From assembly GCA_033063855.1 (NCBI GenBank), contig CP093830.1, positions 10,726,854 through 10,790,853 of the forward strand: a stretch of DNA of 64,000 nucleotides, in the 5' to 3' direction. Below the pieces are notes generated by a model. It ran no database searches. It saw nothing but the letters and a program-made list of their open reading frames with translations, and was not told where the DNA came from. How positions within the stretch are numbered: position 1 is the first letter of the stretch; the number at the start of each line of letters is the position of its first letter. Both the position numbers and the translations under genes were made by a program. The stretch is from Smittia aterrima. Its lineage: Eukaryota; Arthropoda; Insecta; Diptera; Chironomidae. Positions 1 to 13,200 of this stretch are shown piece after piece.

Positions 1-1378
1 CCACTTTTTTGCGTTGTTGAAACAGAAACTATCGCTTTCGGTTACATGACATGGAAGTATTTATGTTGCTTTGTGATGGTGGGTTGTAATTGCCACCCCT
101 CTCTGCCATTTAAGCTGAGCCGACAGAAAATGGAATGATTGTTCTACACACATTCACACGCTGAGACGAGGCATCGAAAATCGCGGAGGACTTTTTGATA
201 TTCAACGGTTTGACATGAATTTATGATGGTTTGCCTATTGACAAAGAAGCTTTTCGCTACGTTACCTCAGCAGAACAAAAGAAAAGTGTTCAAGTGAAAA
301 AAATTTCAAATTCATCCTTCGTTGTGGAAAGATTCTCTGAGAAAAATGCATCATTTGTTGAATGTAGACTTTTAGGTTCTTTACTGTCGAGCACTCAACG
401 AGAATATTCGTGGCATCCAAACAATTTATTTCTCTTCTTTCTTTCGTGAGCATAAAGTATTCCGACTTCATCGCTCGTAAAACTTTGAAATCTTCTTCAT
501 GGAGAAGTTTGCAGATTCTTTAGCAGCGTGTTTTCAACTGGAAGAATTGTCATTGTTTATAGATCTTTGGAGCAACATTTACAGCAAACAACTTGAATTA
601 ATAATGTCTAAGCTAACATCTCAGCGTTACTTTTTGCACAAAAGCCTTTCTCTCCCTACATGCTCTTCACTAAATTGACAAATGGATGCAGGAATAATTT
701 TGATATGCAAAAAGCAATTGACAATCGTAGCTTAGGTTCCAGGTGATGTAAACTTTTCTTTTGAATTTTTAAAACTTCGGAAGAGTTCTGGAAGTGTCAT
801 CTCTTAACCTCAACTCGTTACGTTGCAGTGAAAAGAACTAAATTCTTAATGACGACGAGAGTTCATGACATTGCAATGAGAATATTTTAGCGATGCTACT
901 GTAAAACGCTGAAGAGACGTCATTAAAGACTTAAATTCTCACCTTTCAGCCATAATCGTCGTCTTTTTATGAAAATATAAATCCTCGATGCGCTGCAGAT
1001 GGTTCTATCTTTGTCTGCATTTGCCGTGTAATATTTCTCTTCGCAATGTCGCGGAACGAGGATGAAAAATTGTCCAATTATCAGATCGCAAAGGGGAGAT
1101 TGCCAAGGCGACATATTATCACGAAACGAGTCGGTTCTCGATGTCAAGAGCGCGCCTCGAAGCGAAAACATTGACATTCGATGTGGAAATTTTAATTAAA
1201 AGTAAATCATTTATTCAGTTAAGTTCTATAGAAATTTTCAATTAATTTTTCCGATGATTGAAATATGAGAAAACGTGATTAACCATCGATAAATAAATTT
1301 TATTCATTATTTCTCTGGTTAATCTCCATGCACAGCTTCGCCCAATTTATGATTGAAATCAAACAAAACTTAAAACTA
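1..1378. other. No gene recognised
   Basis: AT-rich DNA beyond the 3' end of the DM4/12 gene. Only short open frames without recognisable protein signatures occur on either strand. I see no repeat array, RNA gene or convincing splice-linked exons here. Confidence 0.5.
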
Positions 1379-2764
1379 TCAAACATCAGTGTATGGACTC
1401 ATTTCAAGCAGCGACAATGGACAGTGTTTGTGCAGCTCCTCGCAGTTGTTTTCCAGTGAACTATCGGCCAGCTTTGATGATGGGTTTTGTCTAAATTAGC
1501 GGAATCAAAGAGAAATGTTATTTTAGAGACGAACAATGATCATGTCAAATTAAATTCTGATTTCTGATTGAATCCTTTCCCTCTCTCGTGATTCAAACGA
1601 TAATGATAGTCGTTGCAACGAATGGATACAAAACTAATTGTCAGTTGATACTTTTATGTGATTTAATTATATTATCAGTCAACAAGCTCTTTCATTGAGC
1701 TTTTGTGTTACATCAGCACGGACACTCAAACATCTCCTCATTACCCTTTCAAGCGATTTCACCTTTTCAGGTCCTTTTTTCCGGCCTTTGTTTAATATCC
1801 TTTTTTCTATTCAGATCGTCGAAAGTAGAGCAAGAAGGAGAAAACCTGTTTTAACGGATCATCGTTCGTCGTCGAATTGATTCATTGGATGGAGAGGATG
1901 ATGGAGTGAATTTTAATTAAGGCGAACATTTTACTTCGTGAGGAATGTTCGGCGGAGAATTGCCCTGGATGGCCTCTCCGTTCAACCATTTATATCTCGT
2001 ATAATGGAAAACTTTTCTGATCAGACGGCGGAGAGCGGAAGTGAATGGAGGAAGCGCAAAAGATAGAAAAGAGGTTGCGACCGGTCTTTGTTTTATCTCG
2101 AGCTTCGGATAAACTTTAAATGATTCTTCTTCTTGCTCGTAATTCTTGGGTTTAATATAAAAAATAAGAAAAAAGAGAGAAAAGGGTAAACGAAAGCTTA
2201 CGTAAAGATCATTTTGAAGATTTTAAACAGCATTCCACTTTGAGGCGTTACCTCCTTTGAAGCATCGCAAAACGTTTTTAGTATGCACGCCCGTCCGTCG
2301 AAGCCATGTCTGTAGAGAAATAGACAATTTATAAGCATCTCAAGGTATCGGAAACGTGCACCAACTGGTTAATCAATTCCTCAAGCGTTTCATAAACTTC
2401 TCGTCTTCGAACTTTGTGTCCGGTTAATGCTGGTCGATTCGGCTGAAGTAGATCAATGTTGGCGCGAAAGCCAAATGCGTGCGCGAAAATTTGATTAACT
2501 TTTATAATGTTGTCCTTGACGTTCACTCGAAACTGTAAATCGATAACAAATGTCACGCATAAATCTTCAACTCGAGAAGTGTACTCTCACGAAAATCCTC
2601 GTGCCGGGTTGAAAAATCAGAAATCGCTTCATGCGACTTCTTGCGATTGTCGAACTGTTTGTGTAAATTTCTCCGCTCTCTGTCGAATGAACACGTACGA
2701 AAATATTTATTGCGAACAAAATCAGCGTTAGAGCGAAGTAACTTTTATTCTTCAAATTTATCAT
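1379..2764 (-). CDS. DM4/12-family secreted protein
   Basis: Four coding exons on the minus strand: 2764-2591, 2532-2366, 2309-2202 and 1490-1379. The introns are short except the last (about 710 bp). Total 561 bp, 186 residues, frame intact across all junctions. The ATG at 2764 opens an N-terminal signal peptide (hydrophobic core YFALTLILFAINIF). This is followed by the basic-then-hydrophobic motif RMKRFLIFQPGT and the stretch FRVNVKDN. The C-terminal half has the family's cysteine pattern: HGFDGRACILKTFCDASKE, then GMLFKIFKMIF, then a final CEELHKHCPLSLL. This matches the insect-specific DM4/12 family (Pfam DM4_12), whose biochemical function is unknown. Members are small secreted, often clustered, rapidly evolving proteins. 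No second copy was confirmed nearby. The donor of exon 2 (CA|GTTGGT) is weak but is the only one that keeps frame into exon 3. Confidence 0.82.
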
Positions 2765-5700
2765 TCTCAAGCTATACGAGGATTAAATTCTGATTCAAAA
2801 CAAGAGATAACTTTGAGCAATGCGATGCGACTGATTTCAACTTCTCGATTATTCATCCCTACTTTTCAAAAGAAGTTCCATAAGATGTGCGTGTGTGTCG
2901 TTGAAGACGTTTTCTGGAGAAGATAAAGAAATTGAAACATTTTCAAATGTAACATCTTTCAAATGATTTTTGTGACTTCTTCAATTCGGGAATCGTTGAG
3001 AGTTTGTTCATGAACTATGTTCAGTTTTGAGTTAAGAAGTCTCCTGAGAAAGGAGTCATAACTTATGATTCTGAAATATTTTTACTTTTTTACTGAACAT
3101 TTCAAGTTTTAAAAAATATTTTCTAGGAACATTCAAAAGATGGCACAGCAGTCAATCAAATAAGTTCGCAAATTATTTAATGAAACTTAGATTAAACGTG
3201 TTAAGTAAACTCTTCATAATTTTAATTACAATAAAATATAACTCTTGATATAATTAACTTCATTTCTCTATCAATTATTTAAAAGAATTCTTCCCACACT
3301 TAGTGACTTCTCCTTTGCTCAAATGAAACCCACTCCTATTTCTCTCTCTTTGTTTTGTCTTCCGAGCTCTCATTTATCATGTGGCCCTGGTAGCGCATTT
3401 CATTTTTCATCCAAGGACAACAAGATTTTATAGTACGAAGTGTAAAAGAAGCTTGGACGCAAGTCTAAGCAGTACAATTTTATTGTTCGAATAAGCTGTT
3501 GGAGCGGGTGACATCAAATTGTGTATTCAATATTTTGCAGGCATGTCTCGTTGAAAAACTTTGCTCACTCTCCGAGTCGCTTCCATCGAAGAGTTTAGTA
3601 AAAGTCGCAGCGAGAAAATACAAACGATTTTGCCTCTAAAAGACTTGCTGACTATCATGATCTCTTGTTCAAAAGTAGCAAGAAGACTGAACAAGAAAAA
3701 AAACGAAAGTGAAATAAAATAATTCGACTTCGTTTCTGGATCCATGAAATTCTTGCTATTTTCACATTCGACTGAGACTTCTGGCATGTTGTTAAGTCGC
3801 AATCCAGAGTTGCGATAGATTGCAGCAGAACATTCTTCGTGAAGCTCGACCCAGAAAAGTTCTGAAATTCTCAAGGATTTTTCGCATCTTAAACGACCCC
3901 GAAACTCACAAAGAAATAGCACATCACCTTGAATAATCGCATTTGGCAATGAGAAAATCCTTGAGCTTCATTGCCATCGTCAATGTCACAGCGACTAGCT
4001 TGGCTTTGATTATTTTTCCCCAGTACAAAAGAACAAGCGGCAAAAATGGCGAGTCTGTGCTTTATACGCGCGTCGACGCTTGAAAATATTTCTGTTAAGT
4101 GCGCAGCGTATTGAAGAAACAAGAATAACACCGCGAACAAATATTCGAGTCGCTCGTACATGAAAATGTGATGACGAGCTCTCGGTTTTTGTTAGTAGCT
4201 CTCGTGTTTCATGTGACTCTGGTTGGTAAAAAACATCAAGCCGCGAATTATTTCAAATATACTACACTTTGGGTCCCGCTAATGCCGCTCGACATCGCCG
4301 CAGCCGCAAATTTTGGACGCGCTGCGGCAAAACGCCCCTTAGACGCTTTCATTTCTAAGGTTGGGAAAATTCATCGAGAAAAATGAAAAAACTTACAAGC
4401 AATCGATTAGGCGATCATGCAGTCATGCACTTGTCGAAGTAACAAAACTCATTGCAAGCTAGTAGTAAGTGCACTCGAGTGCAATGAGTCCCATCGAGCT
4501 TAATTTATATTGTAAGCTGCTCTTGTTTTGTGTTGTAACTGTAGACGTAAAGTGGCACGCGTAGCGGCGTCTTTCGTCTACGAGAAGAGCTTCGAATTCC
4601 TGCGTTCAGTAGCGCAGGCTTTTCGATCGCGTGAGGAAAACGACGATATGTGAGAAAGCGTCACACGTTGAGGAGTTTTTTCCCACGAGCAGAACGTTGA
4701 ACCGTTTTTATCGCCTTTGCCTTCGTTAGTGAAATGCTTGTTTGGGAAAATATATTGAAAACAAACTGTTTTTCGTCCGGTTAGTAAGAGGCGAACATAA
4801 AACTCGAGAGTCACATCATCAGACTCGAAACGTGAGCTGAAATAAAAATAAAGAAATCAAGCATGTGAGTTTCATCGTCTGGTCTTCTGTGTGTTCATTT
4901 TCTCGTCTCTCCGACGAGTCCGGCCGTCGCTTATGATCACTTAATACTGAAAAATTAAATATAGTGGTTTTTTCCTGAATTAAAATTTTAATTTTGCAGT
5001 TATGAACACAAATCTACCAATCCACCATGAGCGACTTGCTAGAGCTTGCTTGGCCCTCACTTTCAAGCGGGAAATTCGTCGTTCAAATCTCAAAAGAATG
5101 TTTAGTTTATTTGATTTTTATTTTGACAATTTTGTTCTTTTTTTCTCGTTACATTGAATAACATTTTAATATTTGAGAATAAACATGATAATGCGTTAAG
5201 CTTCTTTTAACTTTATAAATACTTTAAAGGTTTCAGTGTTTTCATCAACATCAAAGCTAAGATGAAAGTTCAAATTCTAAGGTTTCGAAGAAAGTTTGAA
5301 GGAGAATTAAAAGGGGTAGAAAAGAAGAAGTAGGGAAACTCTGAAAGAATTCTAAATGAGACATCGAATCGGGTCGAACGATTAATTTTCCATTTCCTCA
5401 CCGAACAGACGTTGATCAAGTGAACTCAGAAAAATCCTCAGAGAGTTTCTCGATAAATCTTCATTCGAATATCATTTGAGTAACGTTTACATTTAATAAT
5501 GAACTTTTGAACGTAACGATGGCAGAAGCAAATTTTCTTTCCATTCAATCGTCTGTCGGACATTCCCAGTGTAGTTTCCCATTTATTTAAAGGCAAATTC
5601 CTTATTTAGGTTTATCATCGTTTAGCACCGATCTCGAATCTTTAGCATTATCTTCCTTCTGACATTATGAGTCGTCTTGTTCTCATTTTAAGAGACATTT

Positions 5701-7246
5701 TAAGAAAGGGGGAACTTGATTACATGTAAAGCGACTTTTACTGGAAAAATACTTTTTAATCTCCATCTTCTTTCATTGTAGAAAAGCTCCTGATCTCATC
5801 ACGTGTTTTTATAATTTTGTTCATCAACCTTCGCTCTCATAAGTTGAGTTTAAAAACTTAAACATTGCTTTCTCTAACTAAAGGCCTTTTCATCAATTAT
5901 TGTTCACTACACAAAAACGCAACTGATAACAAAATTTGTATTTCTATCTAAGAATTCTCTTCACGAAAGCTTCGAGACTCGAACTAGAAGAGATCTCTGC
6001 GCTGGCCGATAGTAAAAAGCTTGAAACAAATTGTGACTGTGTGGCGGGCGTCATATCAAAAATTATCAAAAGGTTTTTGCACCTACAAAGTCTTCCTCAC
6101 TATTTGTTAATGCCTTCCCGTCCATTGATAAGTTTATCACAAGCATTGAATATTCTAAAACCATTCTCACATGTAAAAAATGCTCATTCGATGGCCACTC
6201 AGATATTTTTGTGCACTTTGAGGGTAATTTATTGCATGAAGTATTAGGTTGGCTGTTAATCTGACTATTATTATTAAATTTGCGTAGATATTAAACTTCT
6301 AAATGTTTTTTCTTTGGTAAAACATAAAACAAAATCAACTTCCAATTCTCAAGAGTTACACAGTTCGCTTCCATTCATCATTATGACAAACTCCATCAAC
6401 TATTTGTCTTCTTCATCTAAATATTTAACATGTAACATTGAATCATTTAAATATTAATATTATTGATAAATTTTTTCTTTTTGTCATGATATGGAATCGA
6501 TCATAAATTGCAGCAAACATTGAATCTTGTGCGTCGCAATTTACGATCGACTCCGATAAATTTTCAACCAATTAAATTTCAATAAATTTTTCATTCGCTT
6601 CAAATTTAAATTTGCTTCACATTTTTGATGATCAAACGCTTTTTTTCCTCAATGATAATTTTTACTAGAAACTCTTAAATTCGTGCTCTTCTTTTTTTTT
6701 GTCTTAGATATTTTCCAAAAATATAATTTGCCAAAAAATCTAAAATGCGATTAAATTGTTTTTTTTTTATAATGTTGAACTGTCTAAATGCGCAGATTGA
6801 TCTGTCGATTGGAAAATTATAAAAGTGCGTGTTGAAGCTTTTGTTTTTCTATTGAAAAATGGACAAAGCATTGATCTGCTTTTTGTTATCAAAAAAATTT
6901 CCAGTTTAACTTCACATTGTTTGTCATTCTAATCATTCTATTACGTAAGAGGTTTCTTCAAAATGCGGTCAATAATTTCTAGGGAGGAACGTAACGGAAA
7001 CTCAAGATTTCATATCGAATAAGGTTCGACTACTAAGCTCGATTATTATGATTTCTAAAAATTGATAAAAGGTACCTGAAAAAACTTTCTTTCTTTCATC
7101 TTTGGATCCTCTAGTTTTGCATGGGGTTTCCTTTTCTATTATCAATACAAATTAGACTTCACTAAGAAAGGTAATGAACATAGTTCCGTCTACTCATTTA
7201 AATTGGGAGTGAAAAATATTGGAAACTGTACGAAAATACCCGTCGC
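2765..7246. other. Intergenic stretch, no firm gene
   Basis: About 4.5 kb between the DM4/12 gene and the 3' end of futsch. It is AT-rich, with homopolymer T/A runs especially at 6.6-6.9 kb. Short open frames exist on both strands but none has a family signature. The segment at 3.5-4.2 kb is described separately as a doubtful candidate. The part next to 7247 should contain the futsch 3' untranslated region. Confidence 0.4.
3527..4161 (-). other. Doubtful candidate for a small secreted-protein gene
   Basis: Two overlapping minus-strand open frames. The upstream one starts at an ATG at 4161 and has a hydrophobic N-terminus that could be a signal peptide (LFAVLFLFLQYAAHL). A good polypyrimidine tract plus CAG acceptor lies at about 3690 in minus orientation. 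I could not join the pieces into a model with a recognisable domain, and a plus-strand open frame with its own signal-like start overlaps at 4171. It may be a rapidly evolving short gene or chance. Confidence 0.15.
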
Positions 7247-10200
7247 CTAGAATTCCAACCGATAAGCGGAGCATGATGTTTCATGGTCTTGCAAGTTGAT
7301 TGTGCAACGTGCTGCTGATGGCGATAGATCGATGTGATTCTTGGCCAATAATTCTTCATTCTCCGACACCCAATAGCCGAGCACGTCCGTGTCATAAGTT
7401 GGGATGATTGTGACTTCTACAAAAGTAAATTCAGATTCATTAAACATTCAATAGGAAAAGTTTTAAGAAGTTTACCAAGGTTCTTATCTTCCCATGTTTG
7501 CTTCGCTTCGAGGAGAGCATTGTAAGCTTCTTTGCTTGGCTCTGTGCCTGAGAATACGTAATATCTTGCTCGGATCTTCTTAAAGAACTCGACATGAGTG
7601 TAGTAGCTATTTCCATGATGTGGTACATAGGCCAAATCCATGTAGATTGGCGAAAGCTTCTTTCCAGCCATCGGACTTTGTGAGCGCTTCTGAAGGTTCA
7701 TTTTGTTCTTATTGGCAAGAAGTTTTCGTTCACGCTTTGGCGTTGTGTTGTTGTCAGGGAATGTTGGTGCGGGTGATGGTAAACCTGAAGATTGATTGAA
7801 TGATTATTATCTTTCAATTGGATTCGATAAAAGCAAAACTCTCTTACCTAAGGGCTTATCCCAAAGCTTTCCATCTTTCTGTACTCCCGAAGCTTCAACT
7901 TTTTCCACTGTGGTCGTTGAGCTTTCTTTCACTTCTGTGGCTGTTCCAGTGCTTGATGATTGAATGATTTGAGTTGTTGTGGTGGTGGTGACTGTGGCTG
8001 CTTGTTGCTGGAAGGTTTTTTCAAAGTCAAGGTCGGCATCATCTAAATATTTCGTAAATTTCTTTGTAGACTCCACGCTGCTTATTTCTGGACTTGAAGT
8101 GTATTCAACGTATGTTCTGGTGACGGTTGTTGTTATCGGAATTGGCACGGATGTTGCATTGTCTGATGTTGTGGACTCTGGCAGAGAGCCGTAAAAGGAA
8201 GTACTCATTGGATCGGATTTGAATGTGGAGCTGATTGACATAGCAGACTTCACTTCCTCGTATTGTGGAGGCACGTCATCTTGTTCTAAATAGTTCAAGA
8301 ATTAAATATTTTATAAACTTTAAATTGGATAACAAACCTTCATAAACAAAATGTTGTTCTTGTGAATAAACATTTTCATCATCGTCATGTTTGTAACTTG
8401 TCGTCCACTGGCTGTGGAAAGAGTCTGAGCTTGATTTTTTCTCGCTTGAACTTTCTTTCTCTGTCCTGAAGCTAAAGTCTTGAGTGTGAACTTTCGACTT
8501 GAATTCTGTCGACTGCTCTTGAACGGTGCTTGATTTCGATGTCTCAACGAATTTTTCAGTTGTGTCTGGCGTAGATGTTCTTGTCATGTCAGGTGAGCTT
8601 ATACCCGAAGATGTCTTAAGATCATCCTCAGATCTCAAAGCATCAATTGTCTTTGGGAATGGTGAAGTTGGTTTTGGAGATGAATCGGGTGATTCTTCAA
8701 CAGCAGATCCATGACCCAAAGCAATTGACTTTGAAGCCGCACTATCAGGACTCGATCTTCCAGAATGAACTGAACCTTTCGGTGTTGAAACACCTGAGAT
8801 TTTGCCGGTTGTTTCGATGACTTTTGTAACTGATTCGATTGATTCTTTCTTGGTTGTAATCACATTTGGACTGACAGGGACAGTTGGAGGAGTCTTTTTA
8901 CCTTCAACGGTTTCAATGAATCCGCCTTCCATTTCTAAGAAAGTTTTTGTAGTTTCAATTGTGACTGAATCTATTTTGCGAGTAAGGCCTTCGCTTATGG
9001 TTGAAGACATTGAGCTAGTTTCTTGGACAACAGGGAAAGCTGTTGATACTTTTGTGGTTATCGTTGTTACGGGGAAGCCTGATGAAGTTATAGTCTCGAC
9101 TGTCTGTGTTGTCGTAATACTTGTAGAAGGTACTTCGCTAAAGGCTACCAGATCATCTTTCGAACATGCAAGAGTTTCTTCGATTGCTGACAATTTTCCA
9201 AAGTCTTCGGCTCTACTTGACGTTGAGCAAATCGATGATACAGATTTCGATCTCGATTCTTTCACATAAATCTTTTCGTCCAAGTCTTCAAAATCTTTAG
9301 TAGTGTGGAAAGCAATTGAGCTATCGTCGATTGACTTGTGAGACTCTCGTCTGGAATCCGATAATTTTTCATGTTTAATTTCAGAGTCTCGTCGGTCTGT
9401 GGTTTCAGCGATCATCTTAGCTAAGATGTCTTGTGAATCAATTACGTAATCATGTTCTTGATCTCCAGCGCTCAAAGGTGTTTCAGGTCTGGAGAAATCT
9501 TCATCGCGATTTGTTTGATCAGAAGCAACAGAAACAGATGACTTCCTTCTGATTGCAGTTTCTATGAATTCGCTTTCTTTCCCTGAGGAGTCTTTAAATT
9601 GAGCTTCTTTTATTTCTTTACCAATGCTTGGTGGAGAATCAGGTCGATCAAAATCTTCGTCACGATGTGAATGATCTGAAGCATCTGAAACTGATGATTT
9701 TCGACGAATGACGAACTCATGCTGAGAGGCATCTTGAGTATCATGAGAACTCATTTCTTTTGAAATGTTCGACATAACTTTTGAAGTTTTCTCCAACGCG
9801 AACGATGCAAGCGACGAAACAGAATCTTTCAAATCATCAAGCTTTTCTTTGCAAACGTTTGACATTTGTTGACCATGTGACTTTTCGACACATTCCATAT
9901 GTTGTGATTTCTCGCTAGCCATACTTATTTGTGATGCGGGACGAGAATCTTTAGTTTCTTCAACATTTTTTTCTGTGGCGACTGAAGCAATGGACTCTTT
10001 ACGATCAAATGCTTTCTCTTCAACTTCATGCTTATCACTGACAGCAGTAGCTTGTGATGCTGGTCGAGATTCTTTGGTTTCTTCAACTTTCTTTTCTGAA
10101 GCGACTGAAGCAATCGAATCTTTACGATCAACTGCTTTCTCTTCAACTTCATGCTTATCACTGAAAGCACTAGCTTGTGATACTGGTCGAGATTCTTTGG

Positions 10201-13200
10201 TTTCTTCTACTTTCTTTTCTGAAGCGACTGAAGCAATCGAATCTTTACGATCAACTGCTTTCTCTTCAACTTCATGCTTATCACTGACAGCACTAGCTTG
10301 TGATGCTGGTCGAGATTCTTTGGTTTCTTCTACTTTCTTTTCTGAAGCGACTGAAGCAATCGAATCTTTACGATCAACTGCTTTCTCTTCAACTTCATGC
10401 TTATCACTGACAGCACTAGCTTGTGATGCTGGACGAGATTCTTTAGTTTCTTCTACCTTCTTTTCTGAAGCGACTGAAGCAATCGAATCTTTACGATCAA
10501 CTGCTTTCTCTTCAACTTCATGCTTATCACTGACAGCACTAGCTTGTGATGCTGGACGAGATTCTTTAGTTTCTTCTACCTTCTTTTCTGAAGCGACTGA
10601 AGCAATCGAATCTTTACGATCAACTGCTTTCTCTTCAACTTCATGCTTATCACTGACAGCACTAGCTTGTGATGCTGGTCGAGATTCTTTGGTTTCTTCT
10701 ACCTTCTTTTCTGAAGCGACTGAAGCAATCGAATCTTTACGATCAACTGCTTTCTCTTCAACTTCATGCTTATCACTGACAGCACTGGCTTGTGATGCTG
10801 GTCGAGATTCTTTGGTTTCTTCTACCTTCTTTTCTGAAGCGACTGAAGCAATCGAATCTTTACGATCAACTGCTTTCTCTTCAACTTCATGCTTATCACT
10901 GACAGCACTAGCTTGTGATGCTGGTCGAGATTCTTTGGTTTCTTCTACCTTCTTTTCTGAAGCGACTGAAGCAATCGAATCTTTACGATCAACTGCTTTC
11001 TCTTCAACTTCATGCTTATCACTGACAGCACTAGCTTGTGATGCTGGTCGAGATTCTTTGGTTTCTTCTACCTTCTTTTCTGAAGCGACTGAAGCAATCG
11101 AATCTTTACGATCAACTGCTTTCTCTTCAACTTCATGCTTATCACTGACAGCACTAGCTTGTGATGCTGGTCGAGATTCTTTGGTTTCTTCTACCTTCTT
11201 TTCTGAAGCGACTGAAGCAATCGAATCTTTACGATCAACTGCTTTCTCTTCAACTTCATGCTTATCACTGACAGCACTGGCTTGTGATGCTGGTCGAGAT
11301 TCTTTGGTTTCTTCTACCTTCTTTTCTGAAGCGACTGAAGCAATCGAATCTTTACGATCAACTGCTTTCTCTTCAACTTCATGCTTATCACTGACAGCAC
11401 TAGCTTGTGATGCTGGACGAGATTCTTTGGTTTCTTCTACCTTCTTTTCTGAAGCGACTGAAGCAATCGAATCTTTACGATCAACTGCTTTCTCTTCAAC
11501 TTCATGCTTATCACTGACAGCACTAGCTTGTGATGCTGGTCGAGATTCTTTGGTTTCTTCTACCTTCTTTTCTGAAGCGACTGAAGCAATCGAATCTTTA
11601 CGATCAACTGCTTTCTCTTCAACTTCATGCTTATCACTGACAGCACTAGCTTGTGATGCTGGACGAGATTCTTTGGTTTCTTCTACCTTCTTTTCTGAAG
11701 CGACTGAAGCAATCGAATCTTTACGATCAACTGCTTTCTCTTCAACTTCATGCTTATCACTGACAGCACTAGCTTGTGATGCTGGTCGAGATTCTTTGGT
11801 TTCTTCTACCTTCTTTTCTGAAGCGACTGAAGCAATCGAATCTTTACGATCAACTGCTTTCTCTTCAACTTCATGCTTATCACTGACAGCACTAGCTTGT
11901 GATGCTGGTCGAGATTCTTTGGTTTCTTCTACCTTCTTTTCTGAAGCGACTGAAGCAATCGAATCTTTACGATCAACTGCTTTCTCTTCAACTTCATGCT
12001 TATCACTGACAGCACTAGCTTGTGATGCTGGTCGAGATTCTTTGGTTTCTTCTACCTTCTTTTCTGAAGCGACTGAAGCAATCGAATCTTTACGATCAAC
12101 TGCTTTCTCTTCAACTTCATGCTTATCACTGACAGCACTAGCTTGTGATGCTGGTCGAGATTCTTTGGTTTCTTCTACCTTCTTTTCTGAAGCGACTGAA
12201 GCAATCGAATCTTTACGATCAACTGCTTTCTCTTCAACTTCATGCTTATCACTGACAGCACTAGCTTGTGATGCTGGACGAGATTCTTTGGTTTCTTCTA
12301 CCTTCTTTTCTGAAGCGACTGAAGCAATCGAATCTTTACGATCAACTGCTTTCTCTTCAACTTCATGCTTATCACTGACAGCACTAGCTTGTGATGCTGG
12401 TCGAGATTCTTTGGTTTCTTCTACCTTCTTTTCTGAAGCGACTGAAGCAATCGAATCTTTACGATCAACTGCTTTCTCTTCAACTTCATGCTTATCACTG
12501 ACAGCACTAGCTTGTGATGCTGGTCGAGATTCTTTGGTTTCTTCTACCTTTCTTTTCTGAAGCGACTGAAGCAATCGAATCTTTACGATCAACTGCTTTC
12601 TCTTCAACTTCATGCTTATCACTGACAGCACTAGCTTGTGATGCTGGTCGAGATTCTTTGGTTTCTTCTACCTTCTTTTCTGAAGCGACTGAAGCAATCG
12701 AATCTTTACGATCAACTGCTTTCTCTTCAACTTCATGCTTATCACTGACAGCACTAGCTTGTGATGCTGGTCGAGATTCTTTGGTTTCTTCTACCTTCTT
12801 TTCTGAAGCGACTGAAGCAATCGAATCTTTACGATCAACTGCTTTCTCTTCAACTTCATGCTTATCACTGACAGCACTAGCTTGTGATGCTGGTCGAGAT
12901 TCTTTGGTTTCTTCTACCTTCTTTTCTGAAGCGACTGAAGCAATCGAATCTTTACGATCAACTGCTTTCTCTTCAACTTCATGCTTATCACTGACAGCAC
13001 TAGCTTGTGATGCTGGTCGAGATTCTTTGGTTTCTTCTACCTTCTTTTCTGAAGCGACTGAAGCAATCGAATCTTTACGATCAACTGCTTTCTCTTCAAC
13101 TTCATGCTTATCACTGACAGCACTAGCTTGTGATGCTGGTCGAGATTCTTTGGTTTCTTCTACCTTCTTTTCTGAAGCGACTGAAGCAATCGAATCTTTA

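Noticed and set aside
4171..4386. Plus-strand open frame with a signal-peptide-like start (MTSSRFLLVALVFHVTLV)
   Set aside because: No downstream exon or family signature was found, and it overlaps the start of a minus-strand candidate; both cannot be trusted.
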